The notes under the pieces were generated by a model. That model was not told the origin of the DNA. It did no database searches and worked only from the letters and a program-made list of their open reading frames with translations. The translations under genes and the position numbers were made by a program. Shown one piece after another: positions 14,094 through 20,888 of a stretch of DNA of 30,201 bases. Numbering within the stretch: position 1 is the first letter of the stretch; the number at the start of each line of letters is the position of its first letter. This DNA is from Clostridia bacterium (GTDB lineage: Bacteria; Bacillota; Clostridia; Oscillospirales; CAG-272), in assembly GCA_900769475.1 (NCBI GenBank), contig CAAGGQ010000088.1, forward strand, positions 1-30,201, written 5' to 3'.

Positions 14094-14128
14094 AAAGGGT
14101 GTTGCAAAAAGGAATTGCAACACCCTTT
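14094..14128 (-). terminator. Hairpin between SCIFF peptide and maturase genes (probable attenuator)
   Basis: A 14-bp perfect stem (14094-14107 with 14115-14128, core GGGTGTTGCAA) with a seven-base loop lies just after the peptide stop. On the minus strand it is followed by only three T within the stem and then ACATTCGG, so it is a weak terminator. It may stop part of the transcripts and protect the peptide mRNA, giving more precursor than enzyme. Confidence 0.65.
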
Positions 14129-14139
14129 ATCTAACGCAA

Positions 14140-14292
14140 TCAGTTGTTCTTGTTCTGATTTTCGCACTGTTGATTTGCAACACCGCAAGAGGTTTTGCAA
14201 GCAGACTGGCAAGAGGTCTGGCACTCGCCGCAGCCGCCGTTTTCTACGGTTTTTGCAATATCCTTGGTTTCAATGGTCTTGATTCTGTTCAT
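14140..14292 (-). CDS. scfA: SCIFF precursor peptide (six cysteines in forty-five)
   Basis: This 50-residue ribosomal peptide is the substrate of the radical SAM maturase encoded downstream. It begins MNRIKTIETKDIAKTVENGG and then carries six cysteines at 21, 24, 28, 32, 36 and 43, the defining pattern of SCIFF peptides; the tail is CENQNKNN. The start is the ATG at 14292, which has GGAGG eight bases upstream. The frame is open to 14382 but runs over the promoter there. SCIFF is nearly universal in Clostridia and its final role is still debated (a secreted ranthipeptide, possibly signalling). No exporter gene is visible next to it. Confidence 0.96.
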   Translation of the reverse strand: MNRIKTIETKDIAKTVENGGCGECQTSCQSACKTSCGVANQQCENQNKNN

Positions 14293-14353
14293 CACGAGAT
14301 CCTCCGTTTTCCATTGGTTATATTGGGGCAGAGACCCGCCCACGATTGAGTTC

Positions 14354-14382
14354 ATTATACCACAATCGCAAAATATTGTCAA
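14354..14382 (-). promoter_or_regulatory. Consensus promoter of the SCIFF operon
   Basis: On the minus strand TTGACA (14382-14377), 17 bases and TATAAT (14359-14354) with extended TGG form a perfect promoter. The leader to the peptide ATG is about 55 bases. Confidence 0.92.
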
Positions 14383-14430
14383 TAGAATTCAAAAAAACTT
14401 TTGTGAAAAAGCAAAAATTTCCGATTTCTA

Positions 14431-14459
14431 TTGCAAAAGAAGAAGAAGTATGCTATAAT
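14431..14459 (+). promoter_or_regulatory. Promoter of the ECF S component / coaX unit
   Basis: TTGCAA (14431-14436), a 17-base spacer rich in GAA and TATAAT (14454-14459) with extended TGC. The transcript would start near 14466, about 47 bases before the ATG, and carries AGGAGG ten bases before it. Confidence 0.85.
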
Positions 14460-14512
14460 ACGGGTGCGCTATATTCGGCTCGACCGAAACAGCAGCAGGA
14501 GGAAAATAGAAT

Positions 14513-15118
14513 ATGAAAACAAACAAACAGGCAATCGTGCGTCTGGTTGGCACCGCCATCTTTGCCGCACTCGTCATCGTACTGCAGGTATTTGTGGTTA
14601 TCCCCTTGCCGGGCGGATTTACCATTACTCTGACGATGGTTCCCATCATCGTGGGCGCCATTCTCTTCGGCCCCGCCGCGGGAGCCTTTCTGGGCGGCGT
14701 GTTCGGTGCCGTAGTCAGCGTGCAGGTGGTCACCGGTCTGATGGGACTTTACAGCTTTATGATGTTTGAACAGAGCCCCGTACTTACCGTTCTGGTCTGC
14801 CTTCTCAAGGGCATCGTGGCCGGATGGGTGGCAGGATGGCTCTATAAGCTGCTGTCCGCAAAGAACAAGAACCAGCTGGGCGTGATCTTAGCGGCCGTTG
14901 CGGCCCCCATTTGCAACACGGGGATTTTCGTGATCGCTCTGGCTACCATTTTCAACAATCTGGTAAGCACCTGGGTGCTGGAGAACGCGTACGAGAACAT
15001 GATCACCTTCCTTTTATTCTTTATGGTGGGTGCGAACTTCCTGGTGGAGTTTGCGGTCAACGTGATCCTGATTCCCGTGGTGACCCGTGTGCTGGCGGCA
15101 GTAAAGGCTAAGTTTTGA
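14513..15118 (+). CDS. ECF transporter S component, probably for pantothenate
   Basis: This 201-residue integral membrane protein has the hydrophobic profile of an ECF vitamin transporter substrate-binding (S) component, with about six membrane segments. The N-terminal segment has the small-residue pattern (VGTAIFAALVIVLQ) used to dock on EcfT, and the next loops contain PGGFTITLTMVPIIVGAILFGP, a common S-component signature. The ATP-binding EcfA and EcfT subunits are not here, as expected for group II systems that share one energising module. The following gene is pantothenate kinase, so pantothenate is the most likely substrate (PanT-like); this rests on neighbourhood, not on a recognised binding site. 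Confidence 0.85.
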   Translation: MKTNKQAIVRLVGTAIFAALVIVLQVFVVIPLPGGFTITLTMVPIIVGAILFGPAAGAFLGGVFGAVVSVQVVTGLMGLYSFMMFEQSPVLTVLVCLLKGIVAGWVAGWLYKLLSAKNKNQLGVILAAVAAPICNTGIFVIALATIFNNLVSTWVLENAYENMITFLLFFMVGANFLVEFAVNVILIPVVTRVLAAVKAKF

Positions 15119-15136
15119 TTTGTGAAAATAAGAAAG

Positions 15137-15164
15137 AGAACAAACCCGCGGTTTGTTCTTTTTC
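15137..15164 (+). terminator. Intrinsic terminator between S component and coaX
   Basis: A nine-base-pair stem GAACAAACC with GGTTTGTTC (15138-15158) is followed by TTTTTC. No new promoter is evident before coaX, so read-through past this hairpin probably feeds coaX at a lower level. Confidence 0.75.
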
Positions 15165-15184
15165 TGCTTTGAAAAGAGGTTGTT

Positions 15185-15967
15185 ATGATTCTTGCGATTG
15201 ATTGTGGAAATACCCACGTGACCTTTGGATGTATGGAAGGCACCGAGGCTTGCCGCCCCATCTTCCTCCTGCCCACCGACCGTTCCGAGACCGATTTTGG
15301 ATACGCGGCAAGGTTCCGCCAGGTGCTGGAGCTGGGAGGCGTGTCCCTTCCACAGATCACGGGGGCTGTGCTCTCCTGCGTGGTGCCTCCCTTAACGGCG
15401 GTGCTGGTGCGGGCGGTAGAGCTGCTCGCGGGTAAGACCCCTCTGGTAATTGGCGCGGGGGTCAAGACCGGACTGCATATCTGCATTAACGATCCCGGCA
15501 CCATTGCGTCGGATCTGGTGGCCACTGCCGTGGCGGCCAAAGAGGAATATCCTTTGCCCTGCGTCATCGTGGACATGGGAACGGCCACGACCCTGACGGT
15601 GGTGGATGAAAAGGGGCGCTACGTGGGTGGTGCGATCCTTCCGGGGACCCGTCTTTCCCTCCACGCCCTGGCCCAGGGGACGGCATTGCTGCCCCACGTG
15701 GAGATCCGTCCCTCCCGCCGTGCCATTGCCACCAACACGGTGGATAGCATGCAGTCGGGGATCGTGTACGGAACGGCCGGATCCATCGATGGCCTGATCG
15801 ACCGCTTTGCCAAGGAGCTGGGATGCGCGCCGGCATCCATTGTGGCAACGGGAGGTATGAGCCGGCTGATCTGCCCGTATTGTCGTCATGAGATCACTAT
15901 AGACGAAACCCTGCTCCTGCGCGGACTGGCACGGATCTATCAGAGGAACGCCGCGGAGACGAAATAA
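15185..15967 (+). CDS. coaX: Type III pantothenate kinase
   Basis: This 260-residue ASKHA-fold kinase phosphorylates pantothenate, the first step of coenzyme A synthesis. The phosphate-1 loop is AIDCGNTHVTFG (4-15), the catalytic-Asp region reads VIVDMGTATTLTVVD (127-141) and the pantothenate-contact region reads GGAILPGTRLSLHAL near residue 150, with a late ATGGMS adenosine motif. Enzymes of this type use a monovalent cation and are not inhibited by CoA. The length is typical. The ATG at 15185 has GAGG five bases upstream. A PYCRHEITID stretch precedes the C-terminal helix. It is probably co-transcribed with the S component gene. Confidence 0.95.
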   Translation: MILAIDCGNTHVTFGCMEGTEACRPIFLLPTDRSETDFGYAARFRQVLELGGVSLPQITGAVLSCVVPPLTAVLVRAVELLAGKTPLVIGAGVKTGLHICINDPGTIASDLVATAVAAKEEYPLPCVIVDMGTATTLTVVDEKGRYVGGAILPGTRLSLHALAQGTALLPHVEIRPSRRAIATNTVDSMQSGIVYGTAGSIDGLIDRFAKELGCAPASIVATGGMSRLICPYCRHEITIDETLLLRGLARIYQRNAAETK

Positions 15968-15990
15968 GGTAAGGAAAGAAATCACCGCGC

Positions 15991-16037
15991 AAAACCCGCG
16001 TAGCCGTGAACTTTTTGTTTACGGCTACGCGGGTTTT
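15991..16037. terminator. Strong bidirectional hairpin between coaX and the GH-A gene
   Basis: A 21-bp stem (15991-16011 with 16017-16037, one G-U pair) has the core ACCCGCGTAGCCGTGAAC and a loop of five T. The ends of the stem are AAAA and TTTT, so it can serve both converging transcripts, although the T-tails are short. Confidence 0.8.
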
Positions 16038-16050
16038 CTAACGTGGACGG

Positions 16051-17946
16051 CTATCCTTGCCGAGGGTGGTGCAAATAACAGATGCATCCGTTGCAGGGCG
16101 GGAGATTGGTGGGATCCCCATAGATCGGTTCCAGCGTTCCTTGGAGCGTGTAGTGGGGAGCGATGGGTTGATCGGAATAGTTCAGGAGGATGGCAACGTC
16201 GGTTTTTTCATTCAAAGGGTGCAGAGTGATACCGACGTGGGGCGAGTCGGCGCGCAACGCCTTTTGCGCAAGAAGCTCCTTGGCAACCCTTTGATAGATG
16301 CGGTAGTAGGGGAATTCCTCTCGGGTAAAGCCCTCCCCCCGGCGCGTCAGATCCGTCTCCATAGGGAAGTTGGAGAAGAACACCTGTCCCTTGCCCAGCG
16401 TGTGACGGGAGAGGACCACGTTGCCTTCCTCGTCGGTGGCCAGGATCTCGGCATCCAGAGGGGTGAGATGGAATTTGCATCCGCTTTGGTGCGTGGAGCC
16501 GGTGCCGTAAACGAAGGGACAGGAGATGCCGTCCAGGGTGAAGGTATGTTCCTGCAGATCCTTCCCCATCCCCAGGGAACGCAGTCCCGTGACCTCCTCG
16601 AATTCGGTTACAGTGCCGGTGTCGGTGGAAAGATATAGGGTAGCGCCCTTGGCCACCCGATCCAAAAGCGCGTACCAGGTTTCGCCGCGAATGGGAGCCC
16701 AGCCGTTGATGGAGGGAACGATGTACAGCGGCGCCTTGGGGAGCGCATCGTCGGAGTAGGCAAATTCACATTCCAGCCCCGCCATTTTGGCAAGGACGAA
16801 TGCGCCGGTGGCGGTTTGAATGGGGGCGGGAAGTCCCTCGGTCAAGAGGATCACGCCGTCGGTTTTTCTCGGAGGCAGGTTGGAGAAGGGAAGCTGATCC
16901 AGCACCCGACCAAAGGCTTTCATTTCCCGTCCCACGGGCTTGGGCTTGCGGTCCTTATCCACCAGACCCAGCTCTCGCTCTACCATGCTCCAGCTGTAGG
17001 GGGGATTCTTCAGGTGGGAGTGCTCACAGCCGCACCACCACAGATACCCCAGAGCACCGTGTGCCCAGGAGGAAAAGAGATTGATGCGCACGAAATCCGC
17101 GGCCACCTCCCGGGAGCCGTGCATATCGTTAAAGGTCCCGGTTTCCTGGATCATGGAGGGCTTTTTTCCAATGCCGCGGTACAAAATGGCCTGCACCGTA
17201 GGGATCAGAGTGGTGCGTAAGCGGTTCATGGGCTCAAAGTCCCCTCCTACCGTGGGAGAAGGATAGGGATGGGGGCAGAGGACGTCGGTAAATTCGCCCT
17301 GGTCGGCAATGCGCCACACCTGGTTGCGAAAATCCACGGAGAGGCTGTGCATCCCCGACATAATGGGACGGGTGGCGTCCTTGGCCGCAATGGCGTTGCG
17401 GATCATCAGCGTCCAGGCGCAGGCCACGTTGCGGTCGGAGCATTCGCTCAGTACGTTGCATTCGTTGCCCAGACCCCAGGCAACGATCTCCTTTCGGTGC
17501 CGAAAGGCTTCCACAAATCCACTCACGTAGCGCATCTGCCACACCAGGGATACCGGATCGGAATAATGATTGCGTCCGTTGAGGGCGGGAGGACAAAACT
17601 GCCGCCCGCTCATCCAACCGGTAACGATGGAGGGGATGAGGGAAATATGATATTTCCCGGCCAGGTCGCAAAAGACCGAAAAGTGGTCCAGCATCTCTTC
17701 GGAGAGCCCGGCGGGGTGAGTGGAGATCACGTCGTTTTCAAAACGGTACTCAAATTCGGTGCCCCGCGCCCGACGCAGTGCGTGAATGGGCTGAAAATCC
17801 CGCCAGTTGGGAAAGACGCGCATCACGCGCACGCCCGTGTCCGCCAGGGCGCAAAGATCGGCTTCTACCGATGCCGCGTCCCAATGCTTCCACATATCGG
17901 TTCCGCTTTTCGAGTCCCAATAGTTTACGCCAATCATAAAATCCAT
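16051..17946 (-). CDS. Clan GH-A glycoside hydrolase (mannanase/beta-mannosidase-like)
   Basis: This 631-residue intracellular glycosidase has a TIM-barrel domain (residues 1 to about 350) and a C-terminal region with beta-galactosidase-trimerisation-like and beta-sandwich features. Clan GH-A catalytic residues are visible: the acid/base E162 in WGLGNECN and the probable nucleophile E268 in MIQETGTFND. The N-terminus MIGVNYWDSKSGTDMWKHWD resembles GH5/GH2-type barrels. The substrate cannot be named with confidence; beta-mannosides, beta-glucosides or beta-galactosides are possible. The start is the ATG at 17946 with GGAGG seven bases upstream; the frame extends to 18054 but this would cross the promoter. 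It is divergent from an AraC-type regulator, its likely activator. Confidence 0.82.
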   Translation of the reverse strand: MDFMIGVNYWDSKSGTDMWKHWDAASVEADLCALADTGVRVMRVFPNWRDFQPIHALRRARGTEFEYRFENDVISTHPAGLSEEMLDHFSVFCDLAGKYHISLIPSIVTGWMSGRQFCPPALNGRNHYSDPVSLVWQMRYVSGFVEAFRHRKEIVAWGLGNECNVLSECSDRNVACAWTLMIRNAIAAKDATRPIMSGMHSLSVDFRNQVWRIADQGEFTDVLCPHPYPSPTVGGDFEPMNRLRTTLIPTVQAILYRGIGKKPSMIQETGTFNDMHGSREVAADFVRINLFSSWAHGALGYLWWCGCEHSHLKNPPYSWSMVERELGLVDKDRKPKPVGREMKAFGRVLDQLPFSNLPPRKTDGVILLTEGLPAPIQTATGAFVLAKMAGLECEFAYSDDALPKAPLYIVPSINGWAPIRGETWYALLDRVAKGATLYLSTDTGTVTEFEEVTGLRSLGMGKDLQEHTFTLDGISCPFVYGTGSTHQSGCKFHLTPLDAEILATDEEGNVVLSRHTLGKGQVFFSNFPMETDLTRRGEGFTREEFPYYRIYQRVAKELLAQKALRADSPHVGITLHPLNEKTDVAILLNYSDQPIAPHYTLQGTLEPIYGDPTNLPPCNGCICYLHHPRQG

Positions 17947-17977
17947 AACAGTACCTCCCGGTGCTTCGTATAGCTCC

Positions 17978-18005
17978 ATTATAGAATGCGGGAGGCGGTT
18001 TTGAA
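17978..18005 (-). promoter_or_regulatory. Probable activator-dependent promoter of the GH-A gene
   Basis: On the minus strand TATAAT (17983-17978) lies 32 bases before the ATG. The best -35 is TTCAAA (18005-18000) at 16 bases, only 4 of 6 matches, unlike the perfect -35 boxes elsewhere in this window. This fits a promoter needing the divergent AraC protein. Confidence 0.6.
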
Positions 18006-18047
18006 TACCTGTTTTTTTACCTTTTGTACTGTTTTTTTGAAATTTTC

Positions 18048-18076
18048 TTGACATGGTCTTGAAAAAGAGCTATAAT
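18048..18076 (+). promoter_or_regulatory. Consensus promoter of the AraC-type gene
   Basis: TTGACA (18048-18053), 17 bases and TATAAT (18071-18076). Transcription would begin near 18083, which makes the ATG at 18101 the start of the regulator. Confidence 0.9.
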
Positions 18077-18100
18077 AAAACCGATCATACAGGAGGATTT

Positions 18101-18940
18101 ATGAAAAACACAACTACCCATTCCCCCAAGGGAACCCGGGAGGCGTTGGTGGTACAAGCCGCTTTTTTGCACTCCTCGTTCGTATCCCGTCGGGAGATCC
18201 GCGGCTCCAAGCTTCATTCCCATACGTTTTTTGAGTTTGAGGTGATCCTGGAGGGACGCGGCACCCATGTTCGCAACGGTCACGCGGAGCCTCTGGAGCG
18301 GGGTTCGGCCTATCTGCTTACGCCTTCGGAGCAACATTCCATTCAATGCGAGGCAGGGGAGACCTTAAAGCTGTTGAATTTTTCTTTTCTTGCCACGGCA
18401 CTCCCCAAGGAGGCGTCGGGAGCGGTGTTTTTCGGTCAGAATCGCTTCGTCTTTGACGAGGAGGGGCTGGCCTCGTTGCTGGGCTTGTTTGACCTTCTTG
18501 GGGCCGAGGAGCGGCGCTCCGGCGGGAGGGACGGCCTCTATTCCGAGGCGCTCTTGCAGGCGCTGTTTCGGTTCCTTTGGCGCTATCGCAGGGATCCGGC
18601 TCCGGGGATGCCGGGAGAGGAGCGGATCTTTGGCGTGCTTTCGTATATTCATGAAAATTTTCAAAATGACATAAGCCTCTCGGAGCTGGCGGAGCGGAGC
18701 GGATACAGCTACGGATATTTGTGCCGCTTGATCCGCAAATATACGGGACAATCCTTTAAGCATTATTTGATCAAGCTTCGCATTGGCTACGCGCGACGAA
18801 TGATCCTGAACACCGATCTGGGGCTGAGCGAGATCTGTTATGCCAGCGGTTTTGGTTCCTATTCCCAATTTGCCCATCAGTTCAGCTTGGCCGCGGGCGC
18901 CAGTCCCGACGCTTACCGCCGGGACCACGGGGCACGATGA
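18101..18940 (+). CDS. AraC-family transcriptional regulator
   Basis: This 279-residue regulator has an N-terminal cupin-like sugar-binding domain (for example LHSHTFFEFEVILEGRG near residues 33-50 and YLLTPSEQHSI near 70-82). Its C-terminal AraC domain contains two helix-turn-helix units: ISLSELAERSGYSYGYLCRL in the first, LGLSEICYASGFGSYSQFAH in the second. The first histidine-rich strand and the GSAYLLTP motif are typical of glycan-sensing members. The start has AGGAGG four bases upstream. It probably activates the divergent GH-A gene in response to a sugar; the 154-base gap between the two start codons has room for both promoters and its operator. Confidence 0.92.
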   Translation: MKNTTTHSPKGTREALVVQAAFLHSSFVSRREIRGSKLHSHTFFEFEVILEGRGTHVRNGHAEPLERGSAYLLTPSEQHSIQCEAGETLKLLNFSFLATALPKEASGAVFFGQNRFVFDEEGLASLLGLFDLLGAEERRSGGRDGLYSEALLQALFRFLWRYRRDPAPGMPGEERIFGVLSYIHENFQNDISLSELAERSGYSYGYLCRLIRKYTGQSFKHYLIKLRIGYARRMILNTDLGLSEICYASGFGSYSQFAHQFSLAAGASPDAYRRDHGAR

Positions 18941-18960
18941 ATCGTTGGCTGAAAAAAGAG

Positions 18961-19005
18961 AAAAGAGAACGGCAGGAACGGTGTCCTTCGTTCTCTTTTT
19001 TATTT
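18961..19005 (+). terminator. Terminator of the AraC-type gene
   Basis: Arms AAAAGAGAACG (18961-18971) and CGTTCTCTTTT (18989-18999), extended inward by AGGA/TCCT, are followed by TTATTTT, 20 bases after the stop codon. Confidence 0.8.
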
Positions 19006-19041
19006 TGACGTGCCGGCACGAGAGCCCATGGAGACCAAAGC

Positions 19042-19081
19042 AAAAAAGAATGGGAATCGCAAAGCGATTCCCATTCTTTTT
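19042..19081 (-). terminator. Terminator of the tRNA unit
   Basis: An 18-bp perfect stem (19043-19060 with 19064-19081, core GAATGGGAATCGC) with a three-base loop is followed by T-rich sequence on the minus strand. It lies three bases after the end of tRNA-Glu. Confidence 0.9.
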
Positions 19082-19084
19082 CGC

Positions 19085-19159
19085 TGGTGACCCGTAGCAG
19101 AATCGAACTGCTGTTACCGCCGTGAAAGGGCGGTGTCTTGACCGCTTGACCAACGGGCC
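19085..19159 (-). tRNA. tRNA-Glu (anticodon UUC)
   Basis: The minus strand folds into a normal cloverleaf with a 7-bp acceptor stem (GGCCCGT with ACGGGTC), anticodon stem CCGCC/GGCGG around the loop CTTTCAC (anticodon TTC), T stem AGCAG/CTGCT around TTCGATT, and an encoded CCA at 19087-19085. Its first base directly follows the CCA of tRNA-Met with no spacer. Confidence 0.97.
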
Positions 19160-19236
19160 TGGTAGCGGGAATTGGACTTGAACCCATGACCTACCGGGTA
19201 TGAACCGGTTGCTCTAGCCAACTGAGCTATCCCGCC
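19160..19236 (-). tRNA. tRNA-Met (anticodon CAU), elongator type
   Basis: The minus strand gives acceptor GGCGGGA with TCCCGCT, anticodon stem ACCGG/CCGGT around TTCATAC (anticodon CAT), T loop TTCAAGT and an encoded CCA at 19162-19160. The D-arm GCTCAGTTGGCTAGAGC and the paired first base (G1 with U72) point to elongator rather than initiator. The T stem ATGGG/CCAAT contains one G-A mismatch in the middle. A lysidine-modified Ile tRNA with CAU is a less likely alternative. Confidence 0.93.
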
Positions 19237-19255
19237 AAACTGCCAACGCCCGAAT

Positions 19256-19284
19256 ATTATATCATAGCTTTCTCCGTTTGTCAA
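19256..19284 (-). promoter_or_regulatory. Consensus promoter of the tRNA-Met/tRNA-Glu unit
   Basis: On the minus strand TTGACA (19284-19279), 17 bases and TATAAT (19261-19256), with extended TGA. The start would be about 13 bases before tRNA-Met. The remaining sequence at 19285-19403 is AT-rich and shows nothing else. Confidence 0.92.
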
Positions 19285-19403
19285 GTCCTTTTTGAAATTT
19301 TTTTTACTTTTATTCGTTTTCTCTCCTCTTTTTTCGCTTTTTTCTTTTTGTTTCGTCAATTTTAACAAAAAGATTGTTATTTTTTTGATTAGTTTCCGAG
19401 GCA

Positions 19404-19432
19404 TTGACAAAATCGCCTTTTCATATTATAAT
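19404..19432 (+). promoter_or_regulatory. Consensus promoter of the rnf operon
   Basis: TTGACA (19404-19409), 17 bases and TATAAT (19427-19432). The leader is about 100 bases. It contains a hairpin at 19453-19480 and an open frame of 12 codons at 19508-19546 whose stop overlaps the rnfC ATG. Confidence 0.9.
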
Positions 19433-19452
19433 AGAAACAGAGATATATTGGT

Positions 19453-19480
19453 GGAAAAGCGGACTCGATCTGCTTTTTCC
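19453..19480 (+). promoter_or_regulatory. Leader hairpin of the rnf operon
   Basis: GGAAAAGCGGA (19453-19463) pairs with TCTGCTTTTTCC (19469-19480) with one bulge and one G-U pair. The inner GCGGA/TCTGC stem followed by five T resembles a weak intrinsic terminator, so attenuation is possible, but the structure may be incidental. Confidence 0.35.
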
Positions 19481-19541
19481 TTTGTAACCCGATTTTCAAA
19501 GAAAGGATGTTTTTGATCTTCAAAAACAAAGGCATTCCAAC

Positions 19542-20855
19542 ATGAAGTTTACCTTTCGAGGTGGTACGCACGTTCACGAGCACAAGGACACCGCCGGAAT
19601 CCGCACGGTGCGCCTGCCTGAGCCTCCCGCCGTTTCCATTCCGCTTTCCCAGCACATCGGTGCCCCTGCCAAGCCCATCGTTGGCGTGGGAGACTATGTT
19701 CTGGTAGGGCAGGTGATCGGTGTGGTGGAGCAGGGGCTTGGATGTCCGGTGCACGCCAGCATCTCGGGAACGGTTAAGGAGATCGTTACCAGACATAACG
19801 CCCAGGGACAACCCATTCAAAATATCGTTATTGAAAACGACGGCAAGCGCGCCTGGCACGAAAGCGTGCAGCCCAGAGATCGGGAGATCTCCTCCTTCTC
19901 CACCGAGGAGATCATTGATATCGTCCGCAACGCGGGCATCAGCGGTCTGGGCGGTGCAACCTTCCCCACCTACGCCAAGATCCAAAGTGCCATTGGCAAG
20001 GTGAACAGCGTAATCATCAACTGTGCCGAATGTGAGCCCTACATCACGGCCAACCATCGCCTGATGCTGGAGCGGGGCGACGAGGTGATCCTGGGTCTGA
20101 AGCTTCTCATGCACGCCTTGAACGTGCACGAGGGAATTCTGGCCGTGGAGGACAACAAGCCTGACGCCATTCAGCTTCTTCGCGACTTGGTGAAGGATGA
20201 GAAGGAGATCCGCGTTTGCGAGCTCAAGACCAAATATCCCCAGGGCGACGAGCGACAGATCATCTACGCCATCAAAAAGGTGGAGGTTCCCGCAGGGAAG
20301 CTCCCCGCCGACGTGGGCTGTATGATCGTGAATACCGAAACCTCCTCGGCCATTGCCCGGGCGGTGTTCAAGGGTCTTCCTCTGGTCAGTCGTATTGTTA
20401 CCGTGGCGGGAGACTGCATCCGTGAGCCCCGAAACGTCCGCGCTCCTCTGGGAGCCTCGTATTTGGACGTGATCAATTTCTGCGGCGGTTTCGTCAAGGT
20501 TCCCAAAAAGCTGGTGAGCGGCGGCCCCATGATGGGGCAGGCCCAATGGGATCTGCAGGGCTCGGTGGTCAAGGGAACCTCGGCGCTCCTGGCCTTTTCC
20601 GAGGAGTACGATCGCATCAACACCTACCACACCGCCTGCATCCATTGCGGCATGTGTGTCACCCATTGCCCCATGCATCTCATGCCCAACTATTTGACGC
20701 AATACGCCCAGGCGCGCCGCTATGATGACGCCGAGCGCTTGAACGTGATGAGCTGTGTGGAATGCGGAACCTGCTCCTACAACTGCCCGGCAGGAGTACA
20801 GATCGTTCAATACATCCGCGTGGCCAAGGGAGCCCTTCGCGCCAGAAAGAAATAA
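19542..20855 (+). CDS. rnfC: Rnf complex subunit RnfC
   Basis: This is the NADH-side soluble subunit of the membrane Rnf ferredoxin:NAD+ oxidoreductase, which couples ferredoxin oxidation to Na+ or H+ export. The 437-residue protein has the N-terminal RnfC barrel-sandwich region (GGTHVHEHKD, IGAPAKPIVGVGDYVLVGQ), the FMN/NADH-binding domain (SGLGGATFPTYAKI near 150, NCAECEPYITANH near 165), a SLBB-like part, and two [4Fe-4S] motifs: C366, C369, C372, C376 and C405, C408, C411, C415. It lacks the long C-terminal repeats of the E. coli protein. The ribosome binding site is weak (AAAGG nine bases before the ATG). It is the first gene of the operon. Confidence 0.97.
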   Translation: MKFTFRGGTHVHEHKDTAGIRTVRLPEPPAVSIPLSQHIGAPAKPIVGVGDYVLVGQVIGVVEQGLGCPVHASISGTVKEIVTRHNAQGQPIQNIVIENDGKRAWHESVQPRDREISSFSTEEIIDIVRNAGISGLGGATFPTYAKIQSAIGKVNSVIINCAECEPYITANHRLMLERGDEVILGLKLLMHALNVHEGILAVEDNKPDAIQLLRDLVKDEKEIRVCELKTKYPQGDERQIIYAIKKVEVPAGKLPADVGCMIVNTETSSAIARAVFKGLPLVSRIVTVAGDCIREPRNVRAPLGASYLDVINFCGGFVKVPKKLVSGGPMMGQAQWDLQGSVVKGTSALLAFSEEYDRINTYHTACIHCGMCVTHCPMHLMPNYLTQYAQARRYDDAERLNVMSCVECGTCSYNCPAGVQIVQYIRVAKGALRARKK

Positions 20856-20888
20856 GCGATTCCCTCGCTTGAAAAGGAGTATGACAAT

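Noticed and set aside
12632..14095. Long plus-strand frame opposite the SCIFF maturase
   Set aside because: Antisense of a gene with intact radical SAM and SPASM motifs; no promoter or family match.
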